The notes under the pieces: model-generated
Told to the model about the DNA's origin: nothing
The model's database searches: none
The model's input: only the letters and a program-made list of their open reading frames with translations
Shown here: in pieces, positions 5,133 through 5,429 of the stretch
Layout: the number at the start of each line of letters is the position of its first letter
Numbering within the stretch: the first letter of the stretch is position 1
Origin: Methanocalculus sp.
Lineage (GTDB): Archaea > Halobacteriota > Methanomicrobia > Methanomicrobiales > Methanocorpusculaceae
Length of the DNA stretch: 5,429 bases
Direction: 5' to 3'
Assembly (NCBI RefSeq): GCF_029762515.1
Contig: NZ_JARVGN010000127.1
Span: forward strand, 1-5,429
Position numbers and translations under genes: made by a program

Positions 5133-5429
5133 TTACGTTTTTTGTACAAGGTTCTTCAGGACATCATGGCGATCCAGAATGCCGACGACAGTCCCGTCAT
5201 CGACCACAGGAATGCGGCTGATGTCATGGGTGACAAGGAGGCGGGCAGCTTCGGAGACCGTGGCGTCCGGACTCGTTGTAAACACCGGTGTTGTCATGAC
5301 GCGGGATATGGATGTTTTTGTACTGTTTCCAAATGATCGCCTGATACTGCCGTTTTCAATAAGGTCGCGGCGTGATATGATGCCGATCAGCTTCCTATCG
5401 GAAAGGACAGGGAGTGATGCATATCCACT
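5133..5429 (-). CDS. CBS-domain protein, C-terminal part (5' end beyond window)
   Basis: The minus strand is open from the window edge to the TAA at 5135-5133, giving 98 residues. The visible part starts inside one CBS repeat (SGYASLPVLSDRKLIGIISR) and continues through a polar linker. It then enters a complete CBS repeat that runs from ISRVMTTPVF to LDRHDVLKNL just before the C-terminus. The first repeat keeps a near-canonical GIISRRD motif; in the last one the threonine position is Asp (GILDRHD). By analogy with its neighbours the full protein probably has four CBS repeats, but this cannot be seen here. It lies 9 bases upstream of the 313-residue CBS gene on the same strand, making it at least the fourth member of the tandem operon. 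Confidence 0.85.
   Translation of the reverse strand, partial: SGYASLPVLSDRKLIGIISRRDLIENGSIRRSFGNSTKTSISRVMTTPVFTTSPDATVSEAARLLVTHDISRIPVVDDGTVVGILDRHDVLKNLVQKT

Noticed and set aside
2566..5429. Repeated CBS segments as recent DNA-level tandem duplication
   Set aside because: The repeats are similar only in protein motifs such as GIIT..D and RRLP. I see no long identical DNA stretches, so the duplications are old.

Overview
The window looks like a stretch of an archaeal chromosome, most likely from a methanogen of the Methanomicrobiales or a close relative. The ribosomal protein order is S13-S4-S11, which is archaeal (bacteria have S13-S11-S4). The S4 and S13 proteins have archaeal length and termini, Shine-Dalgarno sites are of the GAGGTGAT type, and a deoxyhypusine synthase family gene is present. 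The CBS-domain proteins resemble families I associate with methanogens. The order-level placement is inference; the archaeal assignment is firm. Every gene I can support lies on the minus strand, so transcription runs from high to low coordinates.

Layout in order of transcription. (1) 5429-2566: four consecutive genes for proteins made almost entirely of CBS domains. The first is cut by the window edge. The next three encode 313, 278 and 258 residues, each with four CBS repeats and no visible effector domain. Junctions are a 9-base gap, a 6-base gap, and a 4-base ATGA overlap, so this is almost certainly one translationally coupled operon whose promoter lies outside the window. (2) 2565-2494: a 72-base spacer holding a T-rich terminator for the CBS operon and a TATA box placed so that the next mRNA should be leaderless. 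(3) 2493-1516: a deoxyhypusine synthase family gene (lysine modification of aIF5A). It keeps the catalytic lysine but differs from the human enzyme at several spermidine-contacting positions. (4) 1515-1419: a short spacer with a weak T-tract and weak promoter candidates. (5) 1418-1: tRNA-Ser(GCU), then rps13, rps4 and rps11 (3' end cut off), tightly spaced and probably one transcript.

The lower half of the window is a translation neighbourhood: a tRNA, three small-subunit proteins, and the enzyme that modifies a translation factor. The upper half is a nucleotide-sensor-like array. Its four products could form hetero-oligomeric CBS assemblies. The 313-residue protein keeps the canonical ribose-binding motif in all four repeats, while its partners have lost it in some, which suggests division between ligand-binding and structural roles. 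There is no gene-free stretch longer than 100 bases, and I see no mobile element, CRISPR array or pseudogene.
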